A DNA stretch of 64,000 bases from CAWBUW01 sp963792075 (lineage in GTDB: Bacteria; Chloroflexota; Anaerolineae; Anaerolineales; UBA4823): positions 62,001-126,000 of the forward strand of contig CAWBUW010000001.1 in NCBI GenBank assembly GCA_963792075.1, given 5' to 3'. Below are positions 7,028 to 15,218 of this stretch, in pieces (positions within the stretch are counted from its first letter, which is position 1; each line of letters opens with the position of its first letter). Made by a program: the position numbers and the translations under genes. Under the pieces are notes generated by a model. The model had not been told where the DNA came from. It saw only the letters and a list, made by a program, of their open reading frames with translations, and searched no databases.

Positions 7028-8071
7028 ATGACAGATACTTTATTTGGACTGGTTTCCCACTATAGCCCCTCCGGGCAGGAACGAGCCGCCGTGGAGTGGC
7101 TGGTAGCGCGGATGAAGGAGCTTGGCTACAGCCAGGCTTTTACCGACCCTGCCGGAAATGCAGTTGGGGTGATGGGAAACGGCCCCCGGCAGGTGGTCCT
7201 GCTCGGGCACATCGATACCGTGCCCGGAGAAATCCCCGTGCGCTATGAGGATGATGTTCTGCATGGACGCGGAGCAGTGGATGCCAAAGGTCCCCTGGCG
7301 TGTTTTGTGGATGCGGTAGCGCGCCTGGGTGAAATGGACGGCTGGCAGATGTTTGTGATTGGGGCAGTTGATGAGGAACAAAGCTCAGCCGGGGCGCGGT
7401 TTGTCGTGGGCCAATACCAGCCCGATTATGCGATCATCGGCGAGCCAAACCGTTGGGACCGGGTTGCCCTGGGTTACAAAGGTAGCGCCTGGGCAACGGT
7501 GACCATCCGGCAAGGGCAGTCCCACACGGCCAGCGCCGAACAAACTGCCTGTGAATCGGCGGTGGACCTATGGCTGGCCATCCAGGCCTATGCAAAGCAA
7601 TTCAACGGGGATAAATCCCGCACATTCGACAAGATCCTGCCTACCCTGCGAGGAATGCAATCGGGACAGGATGGGTACGAGCAGTGGGCGCGCTTCACGC
7701 TGGGAGCGCGCCTGCCGGTGGACCTGCCCCCGGAACAGTGGTACGTCCAATTGAATGACATCGCCTCCGGTGCCGAAGTCACCCGAGAAGGGTTTGCCAT
7801 CCCGGCCTGGGTCTGTGAGAAGAACACCAGGTTGGTGCGGGCTTTCTTGAGCGGGATTCGAGCGCAAGGCGGCAGCCCCTCGTTTGTCTATAAAACCGGG
7901 ACGGCTGATCTGAATATTGTCGCCCCCGCCTGGCGATGCCCTGCCCTGGTTTATGGGCCTGGGGATTCGGCTTTAGACCATACCCCCCATGAATGGATTG
8001 CTCTAAGCGAATATCAAAAAGCTGTCGGGGTGCTTGAAAACGCGTTGCGCGAGTTAATCCAGCGGGCATAA
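7028..8071 (+). CDS. lysK: LysK: LysW-lysine (or LysW-ornithine) hydrolase
   Basis: An M20-family zinc amidohydrolase of 347 residues that releases lysine (or ornithine) from LysW and regenerates the carrier. Seen: VVLLGHIDTVPGEIPV near residue 58 (first zinc His and Asp), GRGAVDAKGPLACFVDA near residue 80, VDEEQSSAGARF near residue 117 (catalytic Glu-Glu), and IIGEPNRWDRVALGYKGS near residue 137. It lies 6 bp after lysJ and ends the operon. The next gene converges from the right with only 31 bp between, where an imperfect ccggcagggg/cccgg hairpin may act as terminator. Confidence 0.93.
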   Translation: MTDTLFGLVSHYSPSGQERAAVEWLVARMKELGYSQAFTDPAGNAVGVMGNGPRQVVLLGHIDTVPGEIPVRYEDDVLHGRGAVDAKGPLACFVDAVARLGEMDGWQMFVIGAVDEEQSSAGARFVVGQYQPDYAIIGEPNRWDRVALGYKGSAWATVTIRQGQSHTASAEQTACESAVDLWLAIQAYAKQFNGDKSRTFDKILPTLRGMQSGQDGYEQWARFTLGARLPVDLPPEQWYVQLNDIASGAEVTREGFAIPAWVCEKNTRLVRAFLSGIRAQGGSPSFVYKTGTADLNIVAPAWRCPALVYGPGDSALDHTPHEWIALSEYQKAVGVLENALRELIQRA

Positions 8072-8102
8072 CACCCCGGCAGGGGTATTTCAATGCCCGG
8101 CG

Positions 8103-9152
8103 CTACTTGCCGAAGGTGCCAATATAAGTCAACACGTCCCACATCTGTTCAGCCGAGAGGGTTTCCTTCCAGCCGGGCATAACACCCCGGCCCTCCGCCA
8201 TGAGGCACAGGAATTCACCACTCGTAGAGCGTAATTCGCCCTGTACCTCAGCAGCAGTGAGATCCGGAGCCCCTGGCAGTGCGCCGGAACCGTCCGCGCC
8301 GTGACATACAGCACATGATTGGCTGTAGATCGTATTCCCCGCAGCAATGGCGGTCGCGTCATCCCAGGCGAATGGGTTGGATTGAGAAAGATAAGTAGAT
8401 GAGCAGACAGCAGCAGTGACCGTGGGCAGCACGGGAGGCTCTGCGGTGGTCTCGCCTGGCAGCGTGGCGTCGTATGAGAAAGTGCGGAGGTAGTCAATTA
8501 CTGCCCACCGTTCGTCCTGTGACAGGCGTCCCTGCCAGGCTGGCATGGAACCTTTTCCTTGCGTGACAGTCAGATAGAAATCTCGAGGAGCACGGTTATC
8601 CACAAAGTGCAAGTCGGTGAAATCAGCCGCGCCCAACACTTTGCCCACGCCATCCTCCCCGTGGCAAGCTGCGCAGTTTGCCTCGTAGAGACTCCTACCC
8701 AGCGCGAGGGTTTCGGCGCTGGTAGAAAAGTTCCACATATAGAACACTACATCCCAACGATCATCCGAGGTCAACACATCCAAAAAGGATGGCATCTCGC
8801 CGCGTCCCTCGGTAACTACTGAGTAGAATGAGGCCGGGGTTTCACCACGCATATAGTCAAGGTCATTAAAATTGCGCGCCCCAGGTACAACTCCATTACC
8901 GTCTTCGCCATGGCATGTTGCACAATGAGATTGGTAAAGCGCCTGTCCCAGGGCAGACGATGGAGGGCGCGCGGGATAACTCAGGATGGTGAAGGACGGC
9001 GTAGCTTCAGTGCTGGGGAGGTTGGCAGGCGCGGTCACCGGGAAAAGCGTAGGGATAGACGTGGGCCCAGCCGGCAGGCTGCGCGGCGCGGCGCAAGCAA
9101 CCAGCAGCAGGGTGAGGATGACAAGGAAGAAAAGATGCATTCGGTATCTCAT
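8103..9152 (-). CDS. Triheme c-type cytochrome lipoprotein
   Basis: The last gene of the ACIII operon, probably an extracytoplasmic electron carrier that takes electrons from the complex. I chose ATG 9152 because AGAGG lies 6 bp upstream. Seen: a signal peptide ending in the lipobox LLLVACAAP, then three cytochrome c class I domains of about 90-100 residues, each with one haem motif (CATCH, CAACH, CAVCH). Each domain ends in the same helix pattern, such as ERWAVIDYLRTFSYD. Met ligands are likely in the repeated GEMPSF, GSMPAW and GVMPGW segments. Family knowledge: ACIII passes electrons to soluble or membrane-anchored cytochromes or cupredoxins. The exact partner is inferred from gene order. 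Confidence 0.88.
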   Translation of the reverse strand: MRYRMHLFFLVILTLLLVACAAPRSLPAGPTSIPTLFPVTAPANLPSTEATPSFTILSYPARPPSSALGQALYQSHCATCHGEDGNGVVPGARNFNDLDYMRGETPASFYSVVTEGRGEMPSFLDVLTSDDRWDVVFYMWNFSTSAETLALGRSLYEANCAACHGEDGVGKVLGAADFTDLHFVDNRAPRDFYLTVTQGKGSMPAWQGRLSQDERWAVIDYLRTFSYDATLPGETTAEPPVLPTVTAAVCSSTYLSQSNPFAWDDATAIAAGNTIYSQSCAVCHGADGSGALPGAPDLTAAEVQGELRSTSGEFLCLMAEGRGVMPGWKETLSAEQMWDVLTYIGTFGK

Positions 9153-9162
9153 GAAATACCTC

Positions 9163-9669
9163 TTATCGGGGTGGCAAGGTTCGTATATAGTTGATGACAT
9201 CCCAGCGCTCTCTGGGCGTCAAGTTTTCGGCTAACGAGGGCATCTGGCCAAAACCTTGGTCGATGGTAAGGTAGACCGAGCCGTCGAATTCGCTGGTGAT
9301 TTGGGAGGTGGTCAGGTTCTGAGGCGTCCGGTCGAAGTAGCTGCCTAAAGGCCCGTCGCCGTGGCCTTGTTCGCCATGACAGACCTGGCAGTGGATTCCA
9401 TACAGGATAGCCCCACGCTGGAGCGAAATCTCGTCGGCCGGTACAGGGTTCGCTGGGAACTCCTCAGGGATAACAGACAACCCCTGAACCGGCACCGCTC
9501 CTTCAGGCGGCAGTTTACGGGGCGATTCCTGGTAATCTACGGAGGGCTGTTCGGCCATGTTCGTCGGGAATTGAATCTTGATTTTCTCGAAGGTGAACAG
9601 CAGACCGAGGATGAATGGCGCCAGGATCAACCCGATAATTACCAGTCCGCGATACAGTCTGGGGTTCAT
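9163..9669 (-). CDS. actE: ActE: monoheme cytochrome c subunit of alternative complex III
   Basis: A membrane-anchored monoheme cytochrome (168 residues from ATG 9669, which overlaps the actD stop as ATGA). Seen: one N-terminal transmembrane helix (RLYRGLVIIGLILAPFILG), a Pro-rich periplasmic linker, the haem motif CQVCHGEQGHGDGPLG near residue 95, and GFGQMPSLAENLTPRERWD with the likely Met ligand. In ACIII, ActE carries one of the haems that lead to the acceptor. The gene sits directly after actD and 10 bp before the triheme cytochrome. Confidence 0.9.
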   Translation of the reverse strand: MNPRLYRGLVIIGLILAPFILGLLFTFEKIKIQFPTNMAEQPSVDYQESPRKLPPEGAVPVQGLSVIPEEFPANPVPADEISLQRGAILYGIHCQVCHGEQGHGDGPLGSYFDRTPQNLTTSQITSEFDGSVYLTIDQGFGQMPSLAENLTPRERWDVINYIRTLPPR

Positions 9670-10190
9670 AGGGCCATCCATTCTGGCTCACCGATCTGCA
9701 GCGCGTGATGGGTTTCCAGTGTCTGCATCACCTTGTCTTCTAATTGCATCGGAATCTCAAGTATTACAGCCAGGTGGCCGTCTGTAACAAGTTTATGATA
9801 GGGTGCTGGCCCGAAACGGGGAAAGTTCATCTCCCACAGCACTCCCAAAAAAGTAGAGACGATGGTCGCCATCATGGTGAATATAAAGATAATCACTGCG
9901 GCCGGTGGGAAGCCCACTGGAGGATGACCTCCCACATCCAGGCGGTAAAGGTGCGGAGTGATAACTGCCAAGAACAGTCCGAATAACATTCCCGCTACAG
10001 CTCCGGCACCCACAATATAGGGTAGAGTCAGCCACTCTCGATGCCGTCCCAGAGCACCCTCTGGGTATGGCACACCGGTCATGACGACGATCTTGTTATC
10101 CGGAATGCCCAGGTCATGGAATTCGTCAATTACCTCGGCCATATCGGCGCTCTCGTGAAAGAGGGCTATCAGAGTCATTAAGTCAGTCAT
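9666..10190 (-). CDS. actD: ActD (DUF3341) membrane subunit of alternative complex III
   Basis: A 174-residue membrane protein of the DUF3341/ActD family. Seen: a soluble N-terminal ferredoxin-like fold (MTLIALFHESADMAEVIDEF), the sequence GVPYPEGALGRHREWL, then two hydrophobic segments near residues 55-78 and 95-120 (VIIFIFTMMATIVSTFLGVL). Family knowledge: ActD is a small subunit peripheral to ActC with no known cofactor. It is followed by actE with a 4-bp overlap and preceded by actC with a 52-bp gap. Confidence 0.9.
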   Translation of the reverse strand: MTDLMTLIALFHESADMAEVIDEFHDLGIPDNKIVVMTGVPYPEGALGRHREWLTLPYIVGAGAVAGMLFGLFLAVITPHLYRLDVGGHPPVGFPPAAVIIFIFTMMATIVSTFLGVLWEMNFPRFGPAPYHKLVTDGHLAVILEIPMQLEDKVMQTLETHHALQIGEPEWMAL

Positions 10191-10242
10191 CTGTCACCAG
10201 TCGTTTGTGAATAGCATTCATAGGATAGTAATCAGCGATCTG

Positions 10243-11661
10243 TCAGTCTATTTCGGCCGCCGTCGGCACCAGCAGGCGCCCGATGCGTCTCATCGTGTAA
10301 CGCAAGCGGCCTTCCTTAATCTCCCACACTGGGACGAATGGGATGATGCGAGAGAATAATGTGTACAACAACACGAAGCCGGCAAAGGTCATGGCAACGA
10401 TGCTGATTTCCACCCAAGTCGGGCGGTAGCTGCCCCAATTGAAAGGCAGATCGTTGCGCTGCAGGCTGCCAATGACGATCAGGGCGCGCTCGGTAAACAT
10501 ACCTACATTGACCAACAGGGTGGTCGCTAACAACAACGCCGGCGTGGTACGAACGCGTTTGAAGACCAAAAGTACAATAGGAATCAGGTTCGCGCTCATT
10601 TGTAAGTAGAAAAATGGCGCCAGGTGGCCAGCTACCTCTTGATGGATCAGTTCGCGCACAACCGGCTCGTTGCCATACCACTCGACGATAAACCCGGCAA
10701 ACCAGAAATAGACCCAGGCCATACCAGCTACCATAACCAATTTACCCAGGGCGTCGAAGTGTTCGGCACGCAGGAATTCGTGTAAACGCATGCCGCGCCG
10801 CACGACCACCAGGATGCTGGCCAATGCCGAGAGGCCTGAATAGACCGCGCCAATGACAAAATAAGGAGCAAAGATCGTACTGTGCCAGCGCGGTTGGATG
10901 GTCACTGCAAAATCCCAGGATACAATCGAATGGACCGAGAGAAAGATCGGAATGATAGCGACCGAGAAGATGCTCAACGCACGGTGGAGCTTATGCCACT
11001 CCCCCTCGGTGCCGCGCCAGCCTAAAGCTAACACCCGGTAAAGTTTATAGCGCCAGCGATCTGTATGGTCGCGCGCCATGGCCATGTCCGGGATGAGCGC
11101 CAGGTACAGGTAAAGGGATGAACCGATCAGGTAGGTGAAGATAGCGACCATATCCCACATCAACGGCGATTGGAAGTTGGGCCACATGAGGCGGTTATTG
11201 GGGTAAGGGATCATCCAATAGAACTTCCAAACTCGTCCCAGGTGGATAAGGGGGTACAGCCCGGCCATCATCAACGCGAAAGCAGTCATCGCTTCAGCAC
11301 CGCGCGTGATCGGACGCCGCCAGTCGGCCTTGAGCAGTCGCAGTACAGCCGAGATCATCGTTCCAGCGTGGCTGATGCCCACCCAGAAGACAAATGTGGT
11401 GATAAAGAGCGTCCAGTAGACTGGCCGATTTTTCCCGGTAGTGCCGATACCCCAAGTGATGAGATAACTCCATGCATATAACCCCCACGCCACGATCAGG
11501 CTTAGAATTATCACCAGCACCCAGAACCCCTTTCCGGTCTGCATCATCGGCTGTAGTACGGCCTGGTTGATCTCCGAGTCAGTGCGTTGAGCCAGCAGCA
11601 AACGCTCGTCGTAAGGTATGGTTTGCGCTGTCTCGTGCGCCAAGGGATTGGACTCAGACAT
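10243..11661 (-). CDS. actC: ActC: NrfD-like quinol-binding subunit of alternative complex III
   Basis: An integral membrane protein of 472 residues with about ten hydrophobic segments, NrfD/polysulfide reductase family. Seen: YAWSYLITWGIGTTGKNRPVYW, SHAGTMISAVLRLL and PHSIVSWDFAV-like segments (SVHSIVSWDFAVTI), typical for ActC. In ACIII this subunit binds menaquinol near the periplasmic side and is a candidate for energy coupling. It overlaps actB2 by 8 bp. No second NrfD-like gene (ActF) follows in this operon, so either the complex lacks ActF or it is encoded elsewhere. Confidence 0.93.
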   Translation of the reverse strand: MSESNPLAHETAQTIPYDERLLLAQRTDSEINQAVLQPMMQTGKGFWVLVIILSLIVAWGLYAWSYLITWGIGTTGKNRPVYWTLFITTFVFWVGISHAGTMISAVLRLLKADWRRPITRGAEAMTAFALMMAGLYPLIHLGRVWKFYWMIPYPNNRLMWPNFQSPLMWDMVAIFTYLIGSSLYLYLALIPDMAMARDHTDRWRYKLYRVLALGWRGTEGEWHKLHRALSIFSVAIIPIFLSVHSIVSWDFAVTIQPRWHSTIFAPYFVIGAVYSGLSALASILVVVRRGMRLHEFLRAEHFDALGKLVMVAGMAWVYFWFAGFIVEWYGNEPVVRELIHQEVAGHLAPFFYLQMSANLIPIVLLVFKRVRTTPALLLATTLLVNVGMFTERALIVIGSLQRNDLPFNWGSYRPTWVEISIVAMTFAGFVLLYTLFSRIIPFVPVWEIKEGRLRYTMRRIGRLLVPTAAEID

Positions 11662-12379
11662 TCGTCTCGCCTCCTTTGAGATAAATTACTCCCGGATCAG
11701 TGCCCAAGTCGGGTAAGAGGCGGAAGGACCGGTGACTGTGCGCCAATTGGCTGGCTCGACTCTCCGGATCGTTGAGATCGCCGAAGACCAGCGCGCTCGT
11801 GGGGCAGGTTTGTACGCAGGCAGGCTGAATCTCACCATCGGCAGGGATGCGACCCTCAGCCTGGGCGTCAATTTCTGTACGCCGGATGCGCTGGATACAA
11901 AAAGTACATTTCTCCATGATGCCGCGCGTCCGGACGGACACATCCGGGTTGAGCTGCTCGGTCAGCGGCTCTGGGAATTCCGAGCGGTACCAGTTGTAGG
12001 TACGGGCTTTGTAAGGGCAGGCGCTGCCGCAGAAGCGCGTACCGATGCAGCGGTTGTAGATCTGCGCGTTCAAGCCTTCGGCGTTGTGGTAAGTAGCAAA
12101 TACCGGGCAGACCGGCTCACAGGGGGCTTCGGTGCACTGCTGGCACATCAATGGCATGAAACGCGCCTTCACGTTGGGATATTCGCCCTCCCAGTAGCGA
12201 TGGATGATAATCCAATGCATCCAGCGGCCATAAGCTGCCTGTTTCTCGCCGACCACCGCTACATTGTTCTCAGCGTGGCAAGCAACTACGCAGGCCTGGC
12301 AGCCCGTGCAGCGATCCAAATCCACCACCAACACCCACCTGGGGTTCCTTTCAGTCGAGGGATTCGCGTCCATTGCCAT
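11654..12379 (-). CDS. actB2: ActB2: iron-sulfur subunit of alternative complex III
   Basis: A ferredoxin-like protein of 241 residues, NrfC/DmsB family, corresponding to the C-terminal part of fused ActB proteins. Seen: DLDRCTGCQACVVACHAENN near residue 23, LMCQQCTEAPCEPVCPV near residue 80, RCIGTRFCGSACPYKART near residue 112, and KCTFCIQRI with CVQTCPTSAL near residues 160 and 193. These Cys clusters would hold four iron-sulfur centres. It overlaps the end of actB1 by 29 bp. An alternative ATG lies two codons further in. Confidence 0.92.
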   Translation of the reverse strand: MAMDANPSTERNPRWVLVVDLDRCTGCQACVVACHAENNVAVVGEKQAAYGRWMHWIIIHRYWEGEYPNVKARFMPLMCQQCTEAPCEPVCPVFATYHNAEGLNAQIYNRCIGTRFCGSACPYKARTYNWYRSEFPEPLTEQLNPDVSVRTRGIMEKCTFCIQRIRRTEIDAQAEGRIPADGEIQPACVQTCPTSALVFGDLNDPESRASQLAHSHRSFRLLPDLGTDPGVIYLKGGETNV

Positions 12380-14636
12380 CCAGACTCTCCAATCTCGCCA
12401 GGGTTTTTTTCTTTCCGGTCGGCTTCAGCCGTACGCGTGTGGCTCCCCAGGCCAATGCGCCTGTGTCCGGGTCGGTGACAGGCGCAACCAATACCATTGG
12501 GTTGCTCCCACTTACCGCCTGGGCAAAGCGACCATAGTCCTGGTGTCCCTGCCCCACCGGGATGGCGACCATATCTGGCCGTATGCCAGGGTAGATGACA
12601 ACCGGCGCTTCCAACACGCCATACGGCGATTCCACCTGCACAATGTCATTGTTACTCAGGCCCAGAGATCTGGCAGTTTCGGGATTTAATTCCACCCAGG
12701 TCCCCCACTGCACGGTCGTCATTGGGTCGGGCGTTTCTTGTAGCCAGGGTAAGTTTGCACCACGCCCGTCCGATAGGACGATCGAAGAATAGGGATACAG
12801 GAAGAATGGATAGTCTTCCGGGTCCCCTTCGAACTGCGGATCGGATACAGGCAAGGGTTCCTGCACCCCAGCGACCAATTCGGGCTCGCGGCGGATCGTC
12901 TTTTCAGACCACCAGCCGCCATATTGCCGCCACAGCGCCCAGAAGCCGGCGGGAGTCCGGGCGTCATATACGCCGAGGCTGGAGCTATACAGCTCCACGA
13001 CCGTCTCTTCCAGATAGGAAGCCTCATCTTTCCAAGGAAGAGCTTCAGCGGGCTTGCCTCCCAACCGGGCCGCCAGGCCGAGCAGGGCGTCACCAGTGGC
13101 GAGCGTATCGTACAGCGGGCGCACAACTGGCTGCTGACTGCTGACGACAGGACGGTCCGCACCTGGTGAAGGTACCTGGTATCCCCAGGATTCCAGGTAG
13201 GTGTGGTCGGGCAAGATCAGATCTGCCCGCACAGACGTTTCATCCACAAACGGGCTAAAGGAGACGACAAACGGCACTCGGGCGATGGCGTCAGCGAAAC
13301 CAGCCGCCGCCGGCAGCTCGTACACTGGATTGGTGCCTTGAACAAGCAGCAGGTCGATCTCGCCAGCTTTCATGCGTGCGATTAGATCCATCATTTCACC
13401 GAAAGTATTGACGGGCGGATTTTGCCGGAACGATGCAGTTGGAGGCGGGTTTGAAAGGAACACGCCACCCTCGTGACCAACTTGTGCAACCACCAGATTC
13501 AACGCCTGCACAGCCAGCATACTGGAGAAGCCGTTGCGCTGTCCGGCCAGATATCCACCCGGGATAGCCACTGCTCGATCCGCATCGGCAAATGCAATCG
13601 CCAGACGACGTAAGGTTGCAACCGGCACATCACTAAGGGCAGCCATCTCACGCACGTCCACGTCCTGGTATAGAACCGCTTGAGAACGATAACTGCCAAC
13701 ATGCCCGAGTCGCTCCTCAACGATGATACGGCCAATTGCCAGGGCAACAAATCCCTCAGTCCCAGGCCGTACGGGGACCCATTCGTCGGCTGAAGCTGCT
13801 GTCGCCGAGAGGCGCGGCTCAAACTGAACGAACAGTCCCCGGCTGCCCAGCCTTCCCTGGCGCATGGCACCATAAGCAGCACTTTGGGCGACCGGTGACA
13901 TCCAGGTCTCAAGCAGGTTCGCCCCAAAAGAAAGGACCACCTCAGACTGGGAGAGATCATATACAGGCAGGTCTGGCGTCCCGAAAAACGCCTGGGATAG
14001 CTGCGAAGCAGCACTGCGCCCTTCCAGCGCTGATTGCAGGTCATAGATGACCGGTGGGGGTGCGCCAAGCGCTTCAAGCAAATGAGCTGCCAGCCGGTAT
14101 ACGTGGCCGGGCATCAGCCCGCCGAGGAAGGCTAAACGTTCCATGCTGCTTAATGCTGAAATCTTCTCGCTTACCAAATCCAGCGCATCAGGCCAGTAAA
14201 GGGGCTCAAATTGGCGTGAACCGCGGCCTCCAGTTTGGCGAACAGCATTCCTAAGCCGGTCCGGGTTGTACAAAACCTGTAAACCAGCCTGCCCTCGGGC
14301 GCACAGTTTGCCATGATTGAGCGGATGCAGTGGATTCCCTTCGATCTTCTTGGCCCGCCCGTTGATCGTGCGGACTATAATCCCACACCCGGCCGGGCAC
14401 TGGCGGCAGGTGCTGGCAAACCACGCAGCCTGCCCAGGGAGCTCTTCTTCGGGTGGATGAACAAATGGCTCAATCACATAGCCGCGGGCAATCGGAGCTA
14501 AACCCGTGGCTACGGTAGCTCCAGCAGCTCCAGCAGCAATCTTGAGAAATTCTCGGCGTGTGAGTGTTTTAGGCATAGTTTCTTTGAGTGTCGAACTCAA
14601 TGGGTTGTTGTTTGGAATTCCTTCGTTTCGGTTCAT
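12351..14636 (-). CDS. actB1: ActB1: molybdopterin-oxidoreductase-like subunit of alternative complex III
   Basis: A large periplasmic subunit of 761 residues. Seen: a twin-arginine signal TRREFLKIAAGAAGATVATG near residue 26 and the Cys pattern CRQCPAGCGIIV with a later KLCARGQAGLQ, the [4Fe-4S] site of the molybdopterin family. Two long domains of that family follow, ending near GATRVRLKPTGKKK. Family knowledge: in ACIII this domain has lost the molybdenum cofactor and is structural; whether that holds here is inferred. The ATG at 14636 overlaps the actA stop; a start at 14576 (MPKTLTRREF) is also possible and puts the signal at the very N-terminus. Confidence 0.92.
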   Translation of the reverse strand: MNRNEGIPNNNPLSSTLKETMPKTLTRREFLKIAAGAAGATVATGLAPIARGYVIEPFVHPPEEELPGQAAWFASTCRQCPAGCGIIVRTINGRAKKIEGNPLHPLNHGKLCARGQAGLQVLYNPDRLRNAVRQTGGRGSRQFEPLYWPDALDLVSEKISALSSMERLAFLGGLMPGHVYRLAAHLLEALGAPPPVIYDLQSALEGRSAASQLSQAFFGTPDLPVYDLSQSEVVLSFGANLLETWMSPVAQSAAYGAMRQGRLGSRGLFVQFEPRLSATAASADEWVPVRPGTEGFVALAIGRIIVEERLGHVGSYRSQAVLYQDVDVREMAALSDVPVATLRRLAIAFADADRAVAIPGGYLAGQRNGFSSMLAVQALNLVVAQVGHEGGVFLSNPPPTASFRQNPPVNTFGEMMDLIARMKAGEIDLLLVQGTNPVYELPAAAGFADAIARVPFVVSFSPFVDETSVRADLILPDHTYLESWGYQVPSPGADRPVVSSQQPVVRPLYDTLATGDALLGLAARLGGKPAEALPWKDEASYLEETVVELYSSSLGVYDARTPAGFWALWRQYGGWWSEKTIRREPELVAGVQEPLPVSDPQFEGDPEDYPFFLYPYSSIVLSDGRGANLPWLQETPDPMTTVQWGTWVELNPETARSLGLSNNDIVQVESPYGVLEAPVVIYPGIRPDMVAIPVGQGHQDYGRFAQAVSGSNPMVLVAPVTDPDTGALAWGATRVRLKPTGKKKTLARLESLDGNGRESLD

Positions 14637-15148
14637 TTATGGCATGTCAGGCAGTCTGCCAGGTGGGCAACCTTGATTTCATCTTGCTTCATATGACAGT
14701 CCAGGCACCAGCCCATGTCCATCTTCACCAAGGATCGTGTGACCGTCATCTGACCGATGTTGCCATGACAGGTTTCACAATTCTCGCCTGCGCTTAGGTG
14801 AGCTTGATGACTGAAGTAAACGAATTCCGGCTGCCTGGTTACGCGGACCCACAGGATTGGCTCGCCGCGTTCCCAATAACCGGCCAGAATCTGGACAGTA
14901 CTATTGTCAGTCGCAATGGTGGTATGACAGCCCATACATTTTTGCATAGAAGGTATCCCTGCTATGTCTGACCGCATGGCGCTGGAATGGCAGAACAAAC
15001 ACTGCAATCCAGCCTCCACGTGAACCCGGTGGCTGTATGCAACCGGCTGCCTTGGGGCGGCCTGGGCTTGGGATTGTGTTAGAAGCACCCCGGCTAAGAG
15101 TAGGACCAAGAAGATTAATAACCAGTAGCGAGCCATTTGCGATCTCAA
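14633..15148 (-). CDS. actA: ActA: pentaheme cytochrome c subunit of alternative complex III
   Basis: A 171-residue cytochrome with one N-terminal membrane anchor or signal (ARYWLLIFLVLLLAGVLL). Five haem motifs are visible: CLFCH, CMGCH, CETCH, CLDCH and CLTCH. Distal His ligands are likely in AYSHRVHV and VYFSHQAHL. This is the expected haem count for ActA. The gene overlaps actB1 by 4 bp and is separated from the upstream five-heme lipoprotein by a 70-bp gap with a 13-bp hairpin. Confidence 0.92.
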   Translation of the reverse strand: MRSQMARYWLLIFLVLLLAGVLLTQSQAQAAPRQPVAYSHRVHVEAGLQCLFCHSSAMRSDIAGIPSMQKCMGCHTTIATDNSTVQILAGYWERGEPILWVRVTRQPEFVYFSHQAHLSAGENCETCHGNIGQMTVTRSLVKMDMGWCLDCHMKQDEIKVAHLADCLTCHK

Positions 15149-15165
15149 TCGATATGAATTTTTAT

Positions 15166-15196
15166 GTAATCCGGAGGGTCTTCCCCTCCGGACTAC
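15166..15196 (-). repeat. Hairpin between the five-heme lipoprotein gene and actA
   Basis: An inverted repeat with a 13-bp stem and one mismatch (15166-15178 with 15184-15196) lies in the 70-bp gap inside the ACIII operon. No T-run follows on the minus strand, so it is more likely an mRNA processing or stability element than a strong terminator. Confidence 0.6.
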
Positions 15197-15218
15197 AAAT
15201 GGTTATCTTGCTGTCAGC

